From assembly GCA_973895155.1 (NCBI GenBank), contig OZ316891.1, positions 13,144,001-13,208,000 of the forward strand: a DNA stretch of 64,000 bases, in the 5' to 3' direction. Below the pieces are notes generated by a model. The model was not told where the DNA came from and did no database searches. It saw only the letters and a list, made by a program, of their open reading frames with translations. The first letter of the stretch is position 1; every line of letters starts with the position of its first letter. The position numbers and the translations under genes were made by a program. The DNA is from Marsupella aquatica. Taxonomy: Eukaryota; Marchantiophyta. Shown here one piece after another: positions 1 through 13,545 of the stretch.

Positions 1-1578
1 TATAATGCTAAATTTACGATAACCTGTAATTTGGACATTTTGCTTCGCTTGGCATCCCCCATATCACCTCCAGTAATGTCAGATTGTAAGTGACTAGCAT
101 GGACATTTTATGGCCTACGTGCTTTGTGTACTCTACCAGACTTCTGATCTCCAATTTATTAAGCATGGGTCCATTGCTAAAATTAGTTAAGAATGCGTCC
201 GATGCTAAAATTACTCTAGGAGGGATCAGTGAGTGGGTTGGCTACTAAAGTTAGTCAAACGTGGGTCCATGAGTGAAATTAGCAAACCATTGATACTTAT
301 AATGCAAAAATTTATAATATCCTGTAATTTGTACATACATTTTGCTTTGCTTGGCATCTCCCATGTCACCCTAGGCTCTTGTGGGGACATTTGATCTCAT
401 CTGGCCTTCTCCAGTGTCACTCTTGTTGCTTTTTACACATAGGGATGAAATAGCCGGATGATGCACTTTCTTCACGAATCCTTATATTTCTTTATAATAT
501 TGTGCTTGTGCCTAATATCATATTCCCTTTTTTATTTTAAAACTTATTTACATGTTTAATTTTTTTTTGCTTCTACATTTATCTCCTTTCTAACTCTAGA
601 GCAGGAGTTGTCACATTAGTTTGTTTACTTTCTAACTCTAGAGCAAAAATTGTCATATTAGTACCGTAAGACCCCTCATGAATTTTTTCTTTTCATGTTT
701 GTACAAGGTGATGAGGCATTATCCCTGGGGTGAGCTCATGATTTTTTTATTTTCAGGTGTGTACAAGGTTATGAGGCATTACCCCCAAGGTGAGCCATGG
801 AACCGCCATGGAACCCTTGGGCTAGCCTGGCCCGGGGATTCTGAAATTTGAATGCGAAATACAGTAAAATGCAAAGCAAGTGATAGACAGTGACAGATTA
901 AATCATAGAAGAAATGAGTCGACGGCCAAGTACTCCTGCTTATTTGGTGTAATAAAAACGGTACAGTCTCAACCCACTAGAAGAGCTCGAGTTCAACTCG
1001 TCGAACTCCTGACTCAATGGTGATGGCCAAGACAACAGGGTATCAAACAATCCTACAATGACGCACATTGCGTGCTAGCTATCTTATCAGGCGGAAAAGC
1101 TCAGGTCAGCAGAAATCCAATGAGTTGCCTCAGAGTACCATTGCATAAGTGCATTCTCCACCTGTATATGACGTCTCTCGTTCGAACCACAAGAGGTCAA
1201 TACGTGCGAATTCGACAAATTCAGCTACATGTTAAGCTAAGTCTTTTGAGAAAGGGACGACTCGAGTGTCCTAAATCATGGAAAATTTGTAAAATTTGGT
1301 GAGTGACTACAAGTAGTGGCATTTATGAGCGATCATGCCAATCTTTCCTTCGTCTAATGCGGGGCAGATTCGTCCATGAACATTTTGGTCTCGTCTCAGC
1401 GTCTGAGGGCTGCCACAGCAGGTGGACCATTTCGGTTGCGGGAGTCGCAAAGAGTTGAAGCTTGATTGTCCGGCACATCTTCACGAAACTACTGGAGCCT
1501 TCCCCTTCAATTCACTTTCAGTACGCCAAGATTTTGTAAGTTCAGATGGTCGGATTTTGAAACCTGTCTCATCACAGT
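1..1578. other. Repeat-rich intergenic DNA, 3' side of the glucose transporter
   Basis: No coding exon is recognised. The segment at 1-70 recurs, slightly altered, at 298-370 (shared TATAATGC, CCTGTAATTTG and GCTTGGCATC words), giving a unit of about 298 bp. Two shorter direct repeats follow: a TTTCTAACTCTAGAGCA unit near 590 and 630, and a TGTACAAGG...ATGAGGCATTA unit near 700 and 760. The 3' untranslated region of the neighbouring minus-strand transporter must lie at the right edge, but I cannot place a poly(A) signal. Confidence 0.5.
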
Positions 1579-4500
1579 CTAATTTGCTGGGATTAGAACC
1601 CGCTCGATCTCCTCCAAAGATTTCCCCTTGGTCTCAATCAAGTAATTTTGGATGTAAACCACAGCCAACAAGCAGACCGAGGCAAAGCCCACGTAGACTG
1701 AGCTCACACCGTACTTGGTTACAACTGGCAAAAAGTACAAACCAATTGCAAAGTTGCATATCTGCGGAGAGAAACGCAAACCGTCAGTCAAAAGGAGATG
1801 CAACGCCCTAGGCATGTTTTTGATAACTTCTTATCCGCTCAAACTTGACTGCGAGAAAGCGTTGACGAAAACTGTTTTGAGACACTATGTGGACAACCTC
1901 ACCCAACGTACTACTCCAATGCCGCATGAGCACCCCTCCATTAAGCAGATAAATTTTCTGATATGCATGCGAGATAACGAGTTGAGATCCTCACCCAATG
2001 CACTCCCATAGCAAGAGCAACAGCCTTTGCACGTATCTTCGACGGAAATATCTCAGGAAGGATGAGTCCTGGCACAGGCCCAGCACCAAGAGAAAATGCT
2101 AACACGTATCTGCAGAGACGGGGATAATTTAGTAATCCTTTCTAAGTTTCCAACACGCATTGCAGACAACTCAGGGGGATATCTTATCCAGGTGGACTTG
2201 GCATCACTTAGTACTTACGATACTGTTCCGGCAACAGCAAGAGTTCCCGAGTAGCTAGCAAGAGCAGGCCATGAAAGTGCCACTGCTAACAAAGACATTG
2301 AAGCGGCCTGGTACACACAAAAGAATTGTCAGAAAAAAATAGGTCCGAATACATTTCAGAAATGTCGACAGGCTTTATTTGTCATCTCATCATCCTCAAG
2401 GCAACTTCAGACGTAAACAGGACGATGTCAGGTTGTCCTTTACCATTCCAAAGTAACTGAAAGTGAGCAACTTCTTTCTGCCCTGCTTGTCCATCAATGA
2501 GGATGCCACTAAGGTGCCTGTACCAGCATAAATCAACCATATAAGTTAACCTGTTAATCAGTACTACGTCACATCAAGGTATCACCTCAAACAAGGCCCC
2601 ACTTGTTTCCACTTGGCTGCAAAGAAAGTAACACAAGCGAAAGAATATCTGTTAGTATACCCAAAGAAGATATCACCTAACAAGGACCCACATCCAATTG
2701 CAGAGAGGAACTTCACAACAGTACAGGTTATTATCACATACCAAACACATTCGCTGCACCAACAAGGGCACTCGCTGCAACATCAGATTTGATTCCAGCC
2801 TTTCGGAATACTGCAGTGGAGTAGTACACTACTGCATTGATTCCAGCAAATTGCTGCAAAAGGAAAAGAGTGGCCCCAACAGCAACAACTGCAGCACCAC
2901 AAGAAAAAACACAGGCATGTATTAATGCTCCTCCCCAAACTGTGTTAAATCTCTGTTGAAGTAGGCTGTTGGAAAGATCTAAAAAAACAACAATATCTAT
3001 AGAGCATCCAACGATCCTCAACTGAAATCAATGGCAAATACCTTTCTTATACCGAGAACTGAAAAGATCAGCCCAGCCTGTACTTTCTTCTGTAGAACCG
3101 CCTCCAGCATTCTCCAGTTCGTAAACGGCTTCCTCCACCTTGTCCTTTCCCCAGAGCCGCTTTATGGAGTCTTCAGCTTCTGCTTTCCGTCCTTGCTGCA
3201 AGTCGATCACGCAAATCAAATTTCTGCAAAAATCAATATCTAGTACGATCGACATGCAATATTTACAATACATTAACTGCAGCTGCTCAGAGTTTGACTT
3301 TAACCTGGAAAAGCCAGCGGGGGCTTTCTGGAGCGAATGACATCCCTACAAAGAGAAGGGCGGCTGGCACGGCTGCCAAAGCAAACATAGTCTTCCACCT
3401 AAGAACAACAAGGGGAAATGCTGATTAGACGAAATGCTGATCCCAAAAACTCCAATAATGGAGAACAGTGGTAGTCTCAATTGTCTGAGCAGCCTATTCA
3501 TGAGCACCATAACAAGAACTAGGTGGCCAAAACTTACGAAACGATTGGAAGTGTTACAATTAGACAATTTCAAGAACTATCGGTTCTACGCAGCAGATTG
3601 TCGCGAACTAAAAATGTTTGATTATCTACATGGCTAAATTTGACTGCTTCTCACAGGTAAACTGGAATAAAGTACAGCCAGAGCGGAGAACGAGTCATAC
3701 CAAATTGGGTTGCCTGCTAGTGGCAATCCGGCAACAAGGGCCAATAGAATTCCAATGCAGATTGAGAGTTGATTTGCGGAACCAAGTGTACCACGAATAT
3801 TAGTTGGAGAAATCTGCATAGAATGAACCACAGTTTTAGTTTCTAATTTCAAATCTGGAAAACCATTCGATAATGGTGCAAAACAGTCCTCACCACCATC
3901 TAATCACAAGAACTCGCACCCAAATTCTTAGGCTCTCCATTTTCGAAATGCTCAGGAAAAACACTGAAAATTGGTCGTCACTATACCTCAGCAATGTACA
4001 GCGGAACTACACCAGACGAGACGCCGATGCCCAGACCTACAAGAAATCGTCCAGCAAGCATTGCTTGAACTCCTGTTGCTGTTGCGCTGCAAGGTAATCA
4101 CACATTCCAAACCCAAATTAGAACCCGGAAGATCAAAGTGGCAAAGAGCAAAGTCGGCTCCAATTGCAATCATGAGAACCACGAGGTTGCTGAATTCTCC
4201 ACGGTAGCAGTTTTGATGAATTGAGAAACCTTCTCTACTGGTGCGGTTCTGTTCCAAGTTCACAAACCTGAGAACAGCTCCAGCGATGAGAGGTACCGCA
4301 TCGAGCTGGAACGTTCGTGTGCGCCCGAACTTATCTGCCAGTGCACCTCCAGTGAAAGAGCCCAGGGTGGCTCCTATTAAAGTTATGCTCACGACCCATC
4401 CTGCGTTCACCAGGAACCTGATGAGAAGATGAAGCACAGAAGGAATGTAGTATCTAGGCCGGGAACATACCTCGGTTTCATGTTTCCTAATCCACAAAAA

Positions 4501-6437
4501 GCAGGGAGATCAAATCATCTGGGCTCTGGGCTGGCTTGGAACTCAGGGAGAGGACAAAGTTTGATGTGAGGGGACAATGAAGTGCGTAATTAAGAAATAT
4601 ATATATACCCATTTCCGTCACTGATCCGTTTGAAACGACTGTTCTAAATTCCGGCCGGAGGAGATAGATCGAGGATGAATGGAACTGAAGGGGGGTGAGA
4701 ACGGGACCAGAAATGAATTTGCTTTGTAGTAAATTATTTCCCACAATGAAATGGAGAGACATGCAGCGAGATCACTGCAATTCGAAAGCCTCTGTTCAGC
4801 GCCCCAACCCCCCCGCAGCCCCGCGCCCCCCGCCCTCCCCCCAAAGAGACAACGCTGGAGACGACGAGAACCCGATGCCATCCAATCTCATGGTTCGAAG
4901 GGCATTTCATTCGTTTACTGGAAAGGTGACCTTGAATCCCGTCATGGGATCTGGATTTCTCTAAATGTACCAATCGAAAATTTTCTCAAATTGACATATA
5001 CCACGGAAAACAAAGTGGCGAAAAATGTTGTACCCTGTAGAGTAGCGTTGGTCGCAATGCCGAGATCCTTGGCGATATATTCCAAAGCCCCGTTAACCAC
5101 ACTGCGCAAACGGCAAAGTCAGCGAACAATGTTATATTCGAGAGATCGACCGTTGGTAGATGCTGCAGGGGCAGCGTCAACTGAGCTTGCGACAGAGTTG
5201 TCAGGAAACGAGGCAAGACTGTAGGAACTGGTTAAGCTAAGCGACACGAGTGCCACCAGTCAAATTCGGAGGACATGTGTCAACAACTGTATTGTATTAG
5301 CGAGTGCGAGTGTTCGGAGCTTGCTTCGAACTCACGAGACGTACCCCAAATGGTAGCCAAAGAGGATGGCACCCAGGCATGCAACGCCCACAGAAATGAA
5401 CAGGGATCCACCGACTCCTGACCCTGTTGAGACCGTCTTGGTCCCCACTTCTCCCCCATCTGCAAAGACTCGGCCTTTTTAGTAATTAAGTTTCAAAGCG
5501 GTAGCCTTTGTCCAAACTTACAGCACATCAGATAGATTTAAGCCACAAATAGTCATTGCTTCGCCAATTTCGACTTCAAAAAATTCAGCGCTGCGCTGAC
5601 ATTGAACTTGCACGGCCTCCAGACTATCCAGCATGAACTTTGGATTATGCATCACAACCCTTCCGATTTACTCCAACTCTTGCATCTCGCTAGAAGTCTC
5701 CAGATGGATCGGGAATCGGTTCCCCCAGCTAACCCGGGGTTCTAGCCTCTGTAAAGAGACGACTATAAGCAAGCGAGGAATGTTTATGGTGTTGTCGTTC
5801 GCCTTGTAAACCTTGCACCTTGCAACATTGATCTCTTGGAAGCTCAGCTCGGGAATTTACAAGACAGCTTCTTCCACTAAAAACGTTCTAGTTAATCGCA
5901 TGTCCTAGCCAGCCTCAACCATTATCATACAAGGATGATTTCTCCACCACGCTGGCCTGAGCTGTACTGTTCCCGACAGAATGTGAGATTTAAAAATTAA
6001 AAACTGTGGGAGATACAGTAAAGTGTTAGCAAGCTACAGAGGTCATTAGCCTAAGCAGAAAAGACTAAGGCGAGTTGTTCCAACCAACCTGCAATTGCCT
6101 GGGATCGAGTAGTAGAGTAAGACGGGTGTCTCTTCAATCTCATTGCCGGTAGATCGATCAGTCCCCCGAGCCCGCTTCGCAGCGACTGACCCACATGTTC
6201 ACTTTGCCAGTGCCTGCGCTTTGGCCCAGACCGGCATGAAAACCGGTTTGCAGCAGTCGCAAATCCTCCTCGACGTCCAATCGCACCATAGTTGCCGCCA
6301 TGAAGAGTAGATTGCGATGCAGCACGAGACGATCCAGAGACAGGCAGTTGCCGCTGCGCATGCGAAGCGGCTGATAGCGGTCTCGTCGACATCATGACGG
6401 ACCCGCACCCCACACTACCTAAAACCGTCGTCTGCAT
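1579..6437 (-). CDS. pGlcT: Plastidic glucose transporter (MFS sugar porter, pGlcT type), 13 exons
   Basis: Proton-coupled sugar porter of the plastid inner envelope that exports glucose from starch breakdown. I assembled 13 coding exons with GT-AG borders: 6437-6089, 5459-5345, 5101-5034, 4400-4268, 4086-3987, 3813-3701, 3398-3305, 3195-3042, 2888-2742, 2517-2444, 2307-2219, 2109-1995 and 1761-1579. All phases agree, giving 577 residues; Arabidopsis pGlcT is about 546. Exon 1 (residues 1-116) is rich in Ser, Arg and Ala and poor in acidic residues, like a chloroplast transit peptide. Membrane segments begin near residue 133. Sugar-porter landmarks seen are DKFGR (200-204), a [10 protein letters not shown] segment in exon 5, PESPRWL (316-322), QQFAGIN (387-393), DKQGRK in exon 10, LPEIF in exon 12 and ETKGKSLEE (560-568). 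The fit to pGlcT (AEI-type ISPT motif, [12 protein letters not shown]) is closer than to plasma-membrane STPs or vacuolar TMTs. No disabling change is seen. Exon 1 rests on its phase match and transit-peptide composition. Confidence 0.95.
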
Positions 6438-8540
6438 CGTTGGAACTGCCTCTTCCCGTTCTCACTTGATGAGTTGTTCCCTCCTTGGGTGTCGCTTACA
6501 CTAGACCGAGTGTGAACAGTTGCTGGCCCCGGCCGGCAGGCAGATCGATCACAATTGAGAGCGCCTACCCTACAAAAAACTCGCTGTTTCGATCCAATCC
6601 CGCACGATCAATTCTCTATCTCCCTCTATCTCCCACTCTGACTGCGAAGACAGCCAAAAGCTCGGATACAAGATTGCACTCCTGCACGCAGAACAGAGAG
6701 CGATCAGAACACACACAGGAAAACAGACAGACTGACCGAGCCAGCAGAGTAGGAACGGGCGGCCTCGCAGATCGCAATGCAGATTACTTCTTGTACTGCG
6801 CGGGGCAGGCGGCCTCGGGAAGTGAACTGTGCACCGAAGCGAAGGAAAGACCAAGAGATGCACACACACACCCTTCCGACAACGTGGAGGACTTTCTCGG
6901 AAGACACCAAATCGCAATTCAAGCGCTGCTGCTGATCTGCTCTCCTCTGCTCCGTCTGCTCTAAAATAATAATATCATTAACCACTACAACTCTACTGTT
7001 TTCTGCGTCCCGTCCGGTCGCATTCGCACACAAGGCACGCTTCGTGGATCACGAGGTCGCAGAACAGAAAAGGGAAGGAACGGGATCAGCACCCGAAACG
7101 CAATCCTCGTTCCTCAACACACACTTCTACGAAAAATTCCAAACTCCGCCGGGCTCGTCTGGCACCGCCACGCAGCTACGAACAAACCGACTCTTCTGTG
7201 TGACAAGACTTCGGCGTTACGTCGTCGTCCCGCGCCCTTAGTATTATTCAATTCTTCTCGAAGCCAGCCCCTGCCTTTCTCGAGATCTCAACAACAACGA
7301 CGATGGCAGTAGCATAATAATCACACACTAGTCTATCTACTCCTACTACTAACAATAAATACTACTGTAGAATCGAACGACCGAAAGTAGGCAGCAGGCA
7401 GCAGCAGAAGCAGAAGGGCCCATCCCGTGGAACTTACTACTACAGATTACAGAAGGAGGAGCAGGGCAGCAGCAGTTCTGCAGTTCCTTCTCACTGGCTG
7501 CTATCTTACGTACTCGCCATTGCCAGTCAGCGCTCAGCAGTCATAGCTCCACATGGCTCCACGTCCGGGAGGTGCGGACTCGGTGACTCCGGTGACTCCT
7601 CGGTCCGCCGGTCGGTCGGCCAGCCAGTCAATCGATCGATCGAGCACCCCAAGCAGATTTGAGAATTGCCGTTGGACGGAGAAGACTAATCGAAACTTGT
7701 TGTTCTATCGAGAAGAAGAATCAGCGACGCAATTGACGGATTCGAAGTGCGGAGTTCCGAAATGCACGGAGTGGGCGCATCAGCGTCATCCACTTTTAAT
7801 TAGGGCTGCGCGGGGGCAGGACAGGACAAGTAGCCTAGACGCCTAGTAGTGTAGTGTAGTGTGTGCCCCCAGGAGAGGGGGCAGGTGCCAAGTAATGAGA
7901 AGATCCACCTCCCCCGTCGTCGCGCGGAGGCACGGAGCCCCATTCCGGCCCCGCCAAAAGTGGAAAGAAGCTGACCTCCCAAGAACCAGAGGGGGGCAAA
8001 GAATGCCACCTCAACAAGCTTTCGCTGTCTGATTTTTACCCCTCCTTTAGGGGCTGTGGCTTGCATTTGAGTGTCCTAAAATAAATAGGCCCTAAGTGTG
8101 ATGAAATGGGACTGACCAAGACTTTCCTTGCCTCGCCTCGCCTCGCCCCCAGGCTTGAGCCAGTCATGGTTGAACAAGTGCACTTTCATGGGCAAGGGCA
8201 GTGACGTTAGCTACCATTACCGTCCCGACCTTGCAGTGTCATGTAAAACAAAATGAAATACTTGCGTTAGTCAAGTGTCTACAGATTTTGTATGTCACTC
8301 TTTGCAGACAATTCTGGAGTTGTAAGGGTTGCATTCTTTTAACTTAATTTTTAATTTAATTTAATTTTTTAAAGGAAAAATTTGTGAAACCCCACACAAA
8401 GGAAAGAGTTAGCGACAATAGTTGAGAAGAGTCAACCACAACAGTTGAACCCAAGGTCTATCTGTCTTTATTCAAGTGAGCTACCACAAAGTCATGTCTC
8501 TTTGGGCTAAGGGTTGTATTTTTTTAAACAATGACACATG
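6438..8540. promoter_or_regulatory. Upstream (promoter/5' UTR) region of the glucose transporter, no gene
   Basis: No gene is recognised. Pyrimidine-rich stretches (CTCTATCTCCCTCTATCTCC near 6,615) and short trinucleotide-like runs (AGCAGCAG near 7,395) are typical of plant 5' regions. The region is richer in G+C between about 7,540 and 8,010. Bases about 7,950-8,020 resemble one unit of the repeat array that begins at 8,545 (GGAAAGAAGCTG, GGGGCAAAGAATG, CTCAACAAGCTTT), so that array may once have extended further left. An exact promoter or TATA box cannot be assigned. Confidence 0.3.
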
Positions 8541-8544
8541 CAAG

Positions 8545-9625
8545 ACAGCCCTTAGAGCTTCTTCAACCTTTACTGGATGGAATAACTCCTCTTAGAGCAT
8601 CTCCAACCTTTACTGGAATAACCCCTCTTAGAGTATCTCTAAGCCTTACCGGAAGGGTGGTTGACTCAACCAAGTAAAATGCAAAACTCAATTTAGGTCC
8701 AGCCCCACTTCATCCAACCACCAAGAGAGGAAAGAAACTGTGCCACCCAAAGAATGGGGGCAAAAGAATGAACCTCAAGCTTTTGGTGCATAGAATAACC
8801 CATCTTAGAGCATCTTCAACCCCTGGAATAACGCCTCTTAGTGTTTCCCTAAGTCTTACCGGAAGGGTGGTTGACTCAAGCAAGTAAAATGCAAAACTTA
8901 ATTGAGGTCCAACCCCAAGAAGCTGTGCCACTCAAAGAAGGCGGGGCAAAGAATGAAACTCGAACTTTTTGTTGCACAGAATAACCCATCTTAGAGCGTC
9001 TCCAACCCTTACAGGGATGGTTTGACTCAACCAACTAAATGGAAAGCGAAGGGTCCAACCTACAGCCAAAGAGGAAAGAAGCTGCCGCACCCAAAGAAGG
9101 CGGGACAAAGAATGAACGTCACGCTTTTTGTTGTATAGAATACCCTCTCTTAGAGTCCAACCCTTACAGAAAGGGGGTTGACTCAACCGACTAGATGCAA
9201 AGCGAAGGCAGCCCACAGCCAAAAAAGGAAAGATGCTGCTCCACCCAAGAACGAGGGAGGGGGGCAAAGAAAGAACATGCCTCGCCGCTGCTTGTCTGTT
9301 TCTTGTGAAGAATAACCCCTCGTAGAGCATCTCCAACCTTGTTGGAAATCGTTACTGTAACTGGGTGCTGACTGCTGACTCAGCCAACTACTATTATATC
9401 TCCCTCTCTCTAAGTGGGCACTCCAGCACTCCATAAGTGCAATATAACCGCAAGGCATCCCATCCTTAGCTGGGTTTTCAAAATTGTCCAATTAAGGGTT
9501 GGGGCTCAGTTTCATTTGACTATGAGTGCTATGTAAACTATGAAAAAAGTTGTTGTCAGACTGGGTAATATTCCTAACTTAAGGTAATCAAAACTCACCA
9601 AACCGTTGGAGATGCTCTTAGTCAA
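8545..9625. mobile_element. Non-autonomous DNA-transposon-like element with internal tandem repeats
   Basis: The left end carries repeated copies of TTAGAGCATCTCCAACC (near 8,590, with variants near 8,548, 8,805, 8,990 and 9,325). The right end carries the inverse, GTTGGAGATGCTCTTAG (about 9,605-9,622), so the block is bounded by inverted repeats. Inside lie four diverged direct units starting near 8,722, 8,921, 9,069 and 9,224. They share GGAAAGAAGCTG, CACCCAAAGAA and GGGCAAAGAATGAAC words and are spaced about 150-200 bp. Inverted GAGCATCTCCAAC-type termini are common on small plant DNA transposons. No transposase frame is present. The superfamily (Harbinger or hAT-like) cannot be decided by eye. 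Confidence 0.55.
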
Positions 9626-12500
9626 GGCAAACAAGTTCTTTGTTGTGTAGAACCTATGACCCTGAGGGGTTAAATAGTGTAATTCTTGGCCACAGTTAAC
9701 CAACCCATAGCCCTGAGGGTGTTAGGGAGTATAATTTCTTTGGATGGCCAATATGGCTGTACGCACCCATTATTGGGCTACTAGACATAGCAAAGTCATA
9801 AAAAAAAGATCCTCATGGAGTTTTTTTTATGTTTTGTCATATAATATATATTATGGAGTAGTCCTCACATCCAAACATTATGCATTATCATGTACTATGG
9901 TTTTGATATGTGCTCATGGCACAGGACCTCAGGACCATGATTAAATAATATTTTCTTGACACATTAATTTCATGAGATTAATGGAGACCCGCTGTAGGCC
10001 TACAGTTTGTCTCTGACTTGCAGAAAAATATTAGAGTTAAAAGTAAGGTGTGTGAATATAAACTCATTTGTGGGGATATCTTTGCTTCGGCACTCAACGC
10101 CCCTGGTGAATGTTTGAGGAGTTTGATGGGTCAACCATCATTAGCCCTGATGAGGAGCCTGGCTAAGAGCAATCAGGCTATTGAGGATGCCTGAGAATTC
10201 ATCAATTCTACTTCTGACTGAGATAAATGTTTTCTAAGAGCAGGGATAAGTGTCTCTGACACAAAAGTGTCCTAAGGGGTCCATTTGGGCACTTTGAAAT
10301 TGTGGGTCTAGCAATGCAGGAGTTTCCAGATGGGGGACCATCAAGCATATGTCCACCAAACCAGTGCCAAATTGCTACTGTAGATCCCTATAATCTTTAC
10401 CAACCATCACATGCCCTTTACCAGCCGGGAGATACAATTAATCTGTCAATATTTAAGTCCCTATCTTTTCTCAACATGGGCTCTGGGCAGTATATTCTTC
10501 AATAATTTTTCAAGTAGCACGAGCAGACCCTCCCTTTGCGAGTTTGGTCTGTACTTTACTTGGACCCTATATTGCACATAGAGCGTTAGATCATGGACTC
10601 TAGTCTACAATAAATGTTAGATCTTGGCAAATGTATGTACTGGCAAATAATTCTCTCAAACCACCACTATGACTAAAAAAGGGGGAAGTCTCCAAACCTT
10701 CCGTCATTTTTCACCTTCCTTCCTCTGCCAATGTCAGCCTAGGCCACCATTTTGGGACGTTAATCTAATTATTATACTCAATCCGGCAGTTTAAACTTTA
10801 AAATGAATCCTCTGTTAAGTTTAGCAGTTTCCTTTCTGTACGAATTTTTGCACATCTGCTAAGGTGAAGGGGTTTGCTAATGATACAAAAAAAATTTAAA
10901 AAAAAATTGTGACTTATTTTCAAAATCAATGGTCCAGATCTGGCAGTACATAGATTTAATGGTCATAGCCATACACATCAATTACAAAAATATTGCTAAG
11001 CAGAGGTTTCTCAATTCACCATAAGTGCTACCTGCCCAAAATATAAGACTTCTCAACTCACAATAAGTGTCAACTGCCCAAAATACAAAAGGAAACGCTG
11101 GTTTGTAGCAAGGTGAATAACTGTGTTGCTAGCCAAAAACACTCACTGGCCCGGGATCAAGGACGAGAAATCTCAGTACTCCCCTCACATATAGTGGTCA
11201 ACTCGAGAGATGAGCAGCCCAAATTGATTCTACCGGGTAATAACTGAAGAGAACATAGCTCTAAGCTACTAAGGTTCCCTAGTTTAAACATGCAAAATAA
11301 TCATCCATGACGCTCCAACGCAGCTTTCTAGGAATCCCTGTATAGAAATGCATATATAAAGCAAGATTCAGGATACTATTATTCTGTCTAAATTTCCCTG
11401 GGATAGTCTGGTCTCTGTCAAAGAACAGTAATATGTGCTGGGCAGCTACTGTACCTATTTCATCACCCCTCGTAGCCTTTTGCTAATCGTTTTGGAGCTG
11501 TTATTGTCGGTCGCCTTGCGTGGGCTGAGGAGTAAAGTTGACCCTACCGTAGCAATATCAAACTCCAAATATACCCATTATATTTCTTATTAGATAAATT
11601 CCAATTCTACCTTTTAAGTTTGCCTGGCGGACATTTTGAAAGGTTTTCTAAAGAGAAACGCCCTTCAAGAAACCGGCAACTGACTTGCAAGCGGAAAAAC
11701 ACCTAGGCGTGAAACCCCCTTGTTGTATATATTTTTATGTAGGTCCTACTACCACCGGGCACATAACACTTTATATCCAGGAAAACACCCAGTGTATCTT
11801 TGCATATTTTTTTATGTTGTTCCTAGAAGTTTTACTACAAGCGTTTGTGAACTCCTATAACACATTATACCCCACGAGACTGTGGTTGGAGCAGAACCCA
11901 GGAAATTACACAGTGTATAAATGTCCCTGTTTGCCTTGTGCTGTCTCTAAAAACCATCATACATCATACATGACTCTCTTCTTTCAGGTGTCACTGAGGG
12001 CTACATGCCTTGTACCTTGCAATAAGTCTCGCAGTAAATGAGTCTTTTTCATGCCCCCCACCAAAAACAGCCATCACACTTACATTTGATAGCATCGTTG
12101 TGACAGAGAAGGGGTCACTTGTCTCAATGTTTCCCTATGGAATTGAAGGTAGAGGCAACAAGAGAGAAATTTCTTTAGATGGGGATTAACAGTGGTTGAT
12201 TTGCTCCTGTGCTGCTTGTGTTGTATGCTTCTTGCCAACAAGCAAGAAAATAAATGTAATTCAATTCTAAAAGGAAAAGAATTCCATTTTTGCAGTTTAT
12301 CTTGAGGGAGATTTTCATAGGTCATCTTTGACGTGCTCCCCATAACATCTTGGCAAGCAGTTCCAGGATGTATAGGAAATGAAACTTACCACCCTTCAGG
12401 CCCCAAGACTCTCCAAGAGTTACTAGCCATTCCCCTAGTGTGCATCACTCTCCATTTTGGTGCCATTCCCCACAATGGACATTATTCCCCATAATGGAGT
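9626..12500. other. A+T-rich intergenic DNA
   Basis: No exon, RNA gene or clear repeat was recognised. Open frames here, such as 11,685-12,041, have no familiar motif, no splice partners and ordinary intergenic composition. Confidence 0.4.
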
Positions 12501-13545
12501 AGGATGTTCTGGATGCAGTCTCCACCTTGCCTGCTGTCTTCCCCCGAACACAGCACCCGGGTGTTGTGTTCAAAAGTTGAAATTTTCTAGTCTTGGTAAT
12601 TAAGAAAAAGTAGTTTTAACTCGAACACAATGTCATTTTAACACAACGCCCAGACATTGTGTTCCAATATGGCGTTGTGTTTGAATGTTCAGGGTTGTCT
12701 TTGAGTTTTTACTAATCGTGATAGCATTGAGCATAAAAAGTGCAAGTTCATGATTACAATCAAAGCATAAGCAAAGTAAACAAAAACCGTTGATAACCTT
12801 CACATCTTGACAACAATGCTAGGAGCAATTTCTGGAGCAATATTGCCCACACATACTCAATTGAAATGACACTTGACAACTCTACAAATAGCTACATCCA
12901 TGTGCAAACGCAGTAGAAATCAGAGAATGACTTTCTAAACCAATATTCTATTTTGTCTCACCAAATTTGGCCAGGGTTGAAATGGTCTGGCAGCATTTAG
13001 CCTTTCATTCCTGCTTACACCCTAAATTCTATGCCTTTCATTCTTGCTTACATCCTAAATTCATCACAATGCCTCAATTTGAACACAACACCACTATCAA
13101 AACACGACTCCACAATACAAACACAATGCTTCAATTGAACACAACACCACTATTGAAACACAACTCCACGATACAAACACAATGCCACAAGGTAAAAAAA
13201 TTCCAAAACATATTGAATGTCAAAATTCAAACACAATGACCTGGGCGCACTATTCAAATATAACGCCCCATGGCCCACTATTCGAATATAGTGCATGGGC
13301 GCTATGTTTGGGGAAGATGGTAATACACTGGTAAAAAAAATCAAAAAAAATCTGAGGCAGCTTTTAGATTGTTTACTGTCTAGAGTTTTGCCCAGAGGAA
13401 ACTGGTGAAAACTTGCCCAACTTGCAGTAACCTTAAAGGGAGCCTGTGAAACATCTTGCATTCAAAATCACCATGCAGTCACCCACAGCTGGCCCCGACC
13501 TTCCCTTAAAACAGGGTGAAATACAACCCTGTCTTATATCTCTGA
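12500..13545. repeat. Degenerate repeats with AACACAA words and AT-rich dyads
   Basis: The word AACACAA(T/C)GC recurs many times (12,540-12,700 and 13,080-13,235). A direct duplication of about 60 bp lies at 13,075-13,190, with units sharing GAACACAACACCACTAT and CACAATACAAACACAATGC. An 18-20 bp CTTTCATTC(C/T)TGCTTACA unit is repeated at 13,000-13,060. At 13,250-13,300 two near-inverse copies of CACTATTC(A/G)AATATA flank GCCCCATGGCCC. Related sequence precedes the second large element at about 27,765-27,960, so this block travels with, or forms part of, the same repeat family. Confidence 0.5.

Noticed and set aside
4751-5224. Plus-strand open frame of 157 codons
   Set aside because: It overlaps exon 3 and introns of the minus-strand glucose transporter and has no known motif.
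6485-6964. Plus-strand open frame of 159 codons upstream of the glucose transporter
   Set aside because: Low-complexity promoter or 5' UTR sequence on the other strand; no motif and competing frames on both strands.
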